This document shows positions 46,716-48,381 of a DNA stretch of 48,381 bases, in pieces. Location: NCBI GenBank assembly GCA_949747905.1, contig CATKEF010000056.1:1-48381 (forward strand). Direction: 5' to 3'. The notes beneath the pieces are model-generated. The model was not told the origin of the DNA. It worked only from the letters and a program-made list of their open reading frames with translations, and did not search any database. The stretch comes from an uncultured Eubacteriales bacterium. GTDB taxonomy: Bacteria; Bacillota; Clostridia; Christensenellales; Borkfalkiaceae. The stretch's first letter is position 1; each line of letters begins with the position of its first letter. The position numbers and the translations under genes are program-made.

Positions 46716-47606
46716 ATGGTTAATCTGGAATTGTACAGGGTTTTCTATACGGTTGCAAAGTGCGGCAGTCTTACCAAAGCCGCGCAGGAGCTTTTTATAT
46801 CTCAGCCTGCGGTGTCTCAGGCTATCAAACAGCTCGAAGGGCAGCTCGGCACAACACTTTTTAACCGCACTCATAGGGGTATGAACCTTTCTGCGGCGGG
46901 CGGTAAACTTATTTTCAAACAGGTTGAGGAGGCTCTCGCCCTTCTCGACGGCGCCGAAAGCGCTCTTTCGGAACTTAAATCGGTTGCCGAAGGCACAATA
47001 CGTATCGGGGCTACCGACAGTATTTTTTATTATTTCCTAGCAGACAAAATCGCTTCTTTCGGTGAAAAATACCCCGCCGTAAGATTCGAACTTATTTCTT
47101 CTACGACACCCGATACCGTTAATGCGCTCAAAGAGGGAAAATGCGATGTTGCGTTCGTTAATCTTCCGTTATCGGATTCGGACGTGCGGTTTTACGGAAC
47201 GGTGTCGCATATTTCCGACATATTCGTCGCGGGAAACAAATACGCCGATTTGAAAGGCAAGCAATTGTCGTTGACCGATTTGCACGAATACCCCCTTCTT
47301 ATGATTGAGGAAAATACGGTAGCCCGACGCGCTCTGGCTGCGTATACGGGGAATCTGGGAATCCGTCTCGAACCGGATATAGAGGTTGCAAACTGGGACA
47401 TGATGCTCAAACTTGTAATAAGGGGAATGGGTATAGGCTGTATTCCTCGCGAATATTGCGGAAAAGAACTTGAAGGCGGAGAATTATTCGAACTCGATTG
47501 CGTTCCCGCTTTGCCTGTGCGCGGAGTTGGAATAGCTCTTCCGGTAAGGGCAAATCCTTCGTTTGCGCTCAAAGAATTTATCGGAATGTTTGATTGCATA
47601 TTATGA
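46716..47606 (+). CDS. LysR family transcriptional regulator
   Basis: MVNLELYRVFYTVAKCGSLTKAAQELFISQPAVSQAIKQLEGQLGTTLFNRTHRGM. Confidence 0.95.
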   Translation: MVNLELYRVFYTVAKCGSLTKAAQELFISQPAVSQAIKQLEGQLGTTLFNRTHRGMNLSAAGGKLIFKQVEEALALLDGAESALSELKSVAEGTIRIGATDSIFYYFLADKIASFGEKYPAVRFELISSTTPDTVNALKEGKCDVAFVNLPLSDSDVRFYGTVSHISDIFVAGNKYADLKGKQLSLTDLHEYPLLMIEENTVARRALAAYTGNLGIRLEPDIEVANWDMMLKLVIRGMGIGCIPREYCGKELEGGELFELDCVPALPVRGVGIALPVRANPSFALKEFIGMFDCIL

Positions 47607-48381
47607 AATATACTGAACTGAAAAAGAGCATAGCGGTCGGCGCGGAGAAAATTTATCTTTTAGAGGGAGACGACGCGTATTTCCGCACTAACGGCGAGCA
47701 GCTTATAAAAAACGCTTTTCTGCAATTTCCAGAGCTTAATTTCACCGTTTTCGAAGGAGAGAATCTCAAAGGAGCAGCCCTTACGGGACTTGTGTCCGCC
47801 GTCAGAAATTATCCGTTTATGGCGGAAAAGCGTTTGATAAAAGTTACGGAATTTTATCCGTCCGAAAGCGATTTCGAAACATATTTAAAACCGCTGTTTG
47901 CCGATTTTCCGCCGAGTACGATACTTATTATCGTGAATTCCACAGCAAAAAGGGGCGTTGATTTCAAGAGGAAACATGCGGTAACGTATGTTGACTGTAA
48001 CCGTTCGGACACGGAAACGGTGGCAAGGTGGGCTTATCTGACTTTGAAAAAAGCGGGAATCGCCGCACCCGTCGCGGCGTGTGAAAATATTGCCGACTAT
48101 TGTCTTTGCGATATGTCGCGCGTGTCGGTGGAAGTAAACAAGTTGATTGATTACAAGGGCGGCGGCGCGCTGACATTGAAAGAAGTCGAGGACCTTGTGT
48201 ATAAGGACGCCGAGTACAGGCTTTACGAGCTTACGGGCGCGGCGGCGCGCAAAGATTATACAAAATTTTGCGTTATTGCCGACGAGCTTATAAAAAAGAG
48301 CGGCGACGAAATCTTTGTTCTGGGCGGGCTCTTCAATTATTTCAGAAATCTTCTTACGATATGCATGTCTTGCGAGAGCGA
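47603..48381 (+). CDS. holA: DNA polymerase III delta subunit, partial (runs off window end)
   Basis: My translation: MKYTELKKSIAVGAEKIYLLEGDDAYFRTNGEQLIKNAF...; ATGA overlap with lysR stop; absent from the ORF track because it is open at the 3' end. Confidence 0.85.
   Translation, partial: MKYTELKKSIAVGAEKIYLLEGDDAYFRTNGEQLIKNAFLQFPELNFTVFEGENLKGAALTGLVSAVRNYPFMAEKRLIKVTEFYPSESDFETYLKPLFADFPPSTILIIVNSTAKRGVDFKRKHAVTYVDCNRSDTETVARWAYLTLKKAGIAAPVAACENIADYCLCDMSRVSVEVNKLIDYKGGGALTLKEVEDLVYKDAEYRLYELTGAAARKDYTKFCVIADELIKKSGDEIFVLGGLFNYFRNLLTICMSCES

Overview
The window is a chromosomal core-genome segment, most likely from an uncultured Clostridia-type Firmicute. That lineage call is an inference from gene content such as the secG-rnr-smpB and obg-yhbY-nadD/yqeK-rsfS runs and the ECF module. 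I support about 40 coding sequences. From left to right they include:
- DUF2207/LemA, NUDIX, a UDPGP-type uridylyltransferase and an HtrA-like protease
- metA-metY-smpB-rnr-secG and an EamA transporter
- gpmI-tpiA-pgk and tyrA
- DUF1934, an MBL-fold protein, a very divergent rho, obg, yhbY, a nadD-yqeK fusion, rsfS, a deoC-like gene, a RecD-like helicase and pgi
- a polyamine operon (speA-speE-CASDH-nspC-aguA-aguB)
- PFOR, an EcfA1-EcfA2 fusion, ecfT, truA, mnmE, a LysR regulator and a partial holA

I saw no phage, CRISPR array, transposase, tRNA or rRNA. The main points of interest are:
(1) a ~250-nt intergenic structured RNA (29.42-29.68 kb) with a perfect-consensus promoter, at least seven clean hairpins and its own terminator, directly upstream of the polyamine operon;
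(2) an in-frame TGA in gpmI, replacing the Gly of the metal-binding DMVGH motif;
(3) a Rho homologue with altered catalytic, Q-loop and arginine-finger motifs;
(4) a polyamine operon with both SpeE (no SpeD seen) and the CASDH/CANSDC route;
(5) a dispersed 46-bp palindromic REP-like repeat in most of the larger intergenic gaps.
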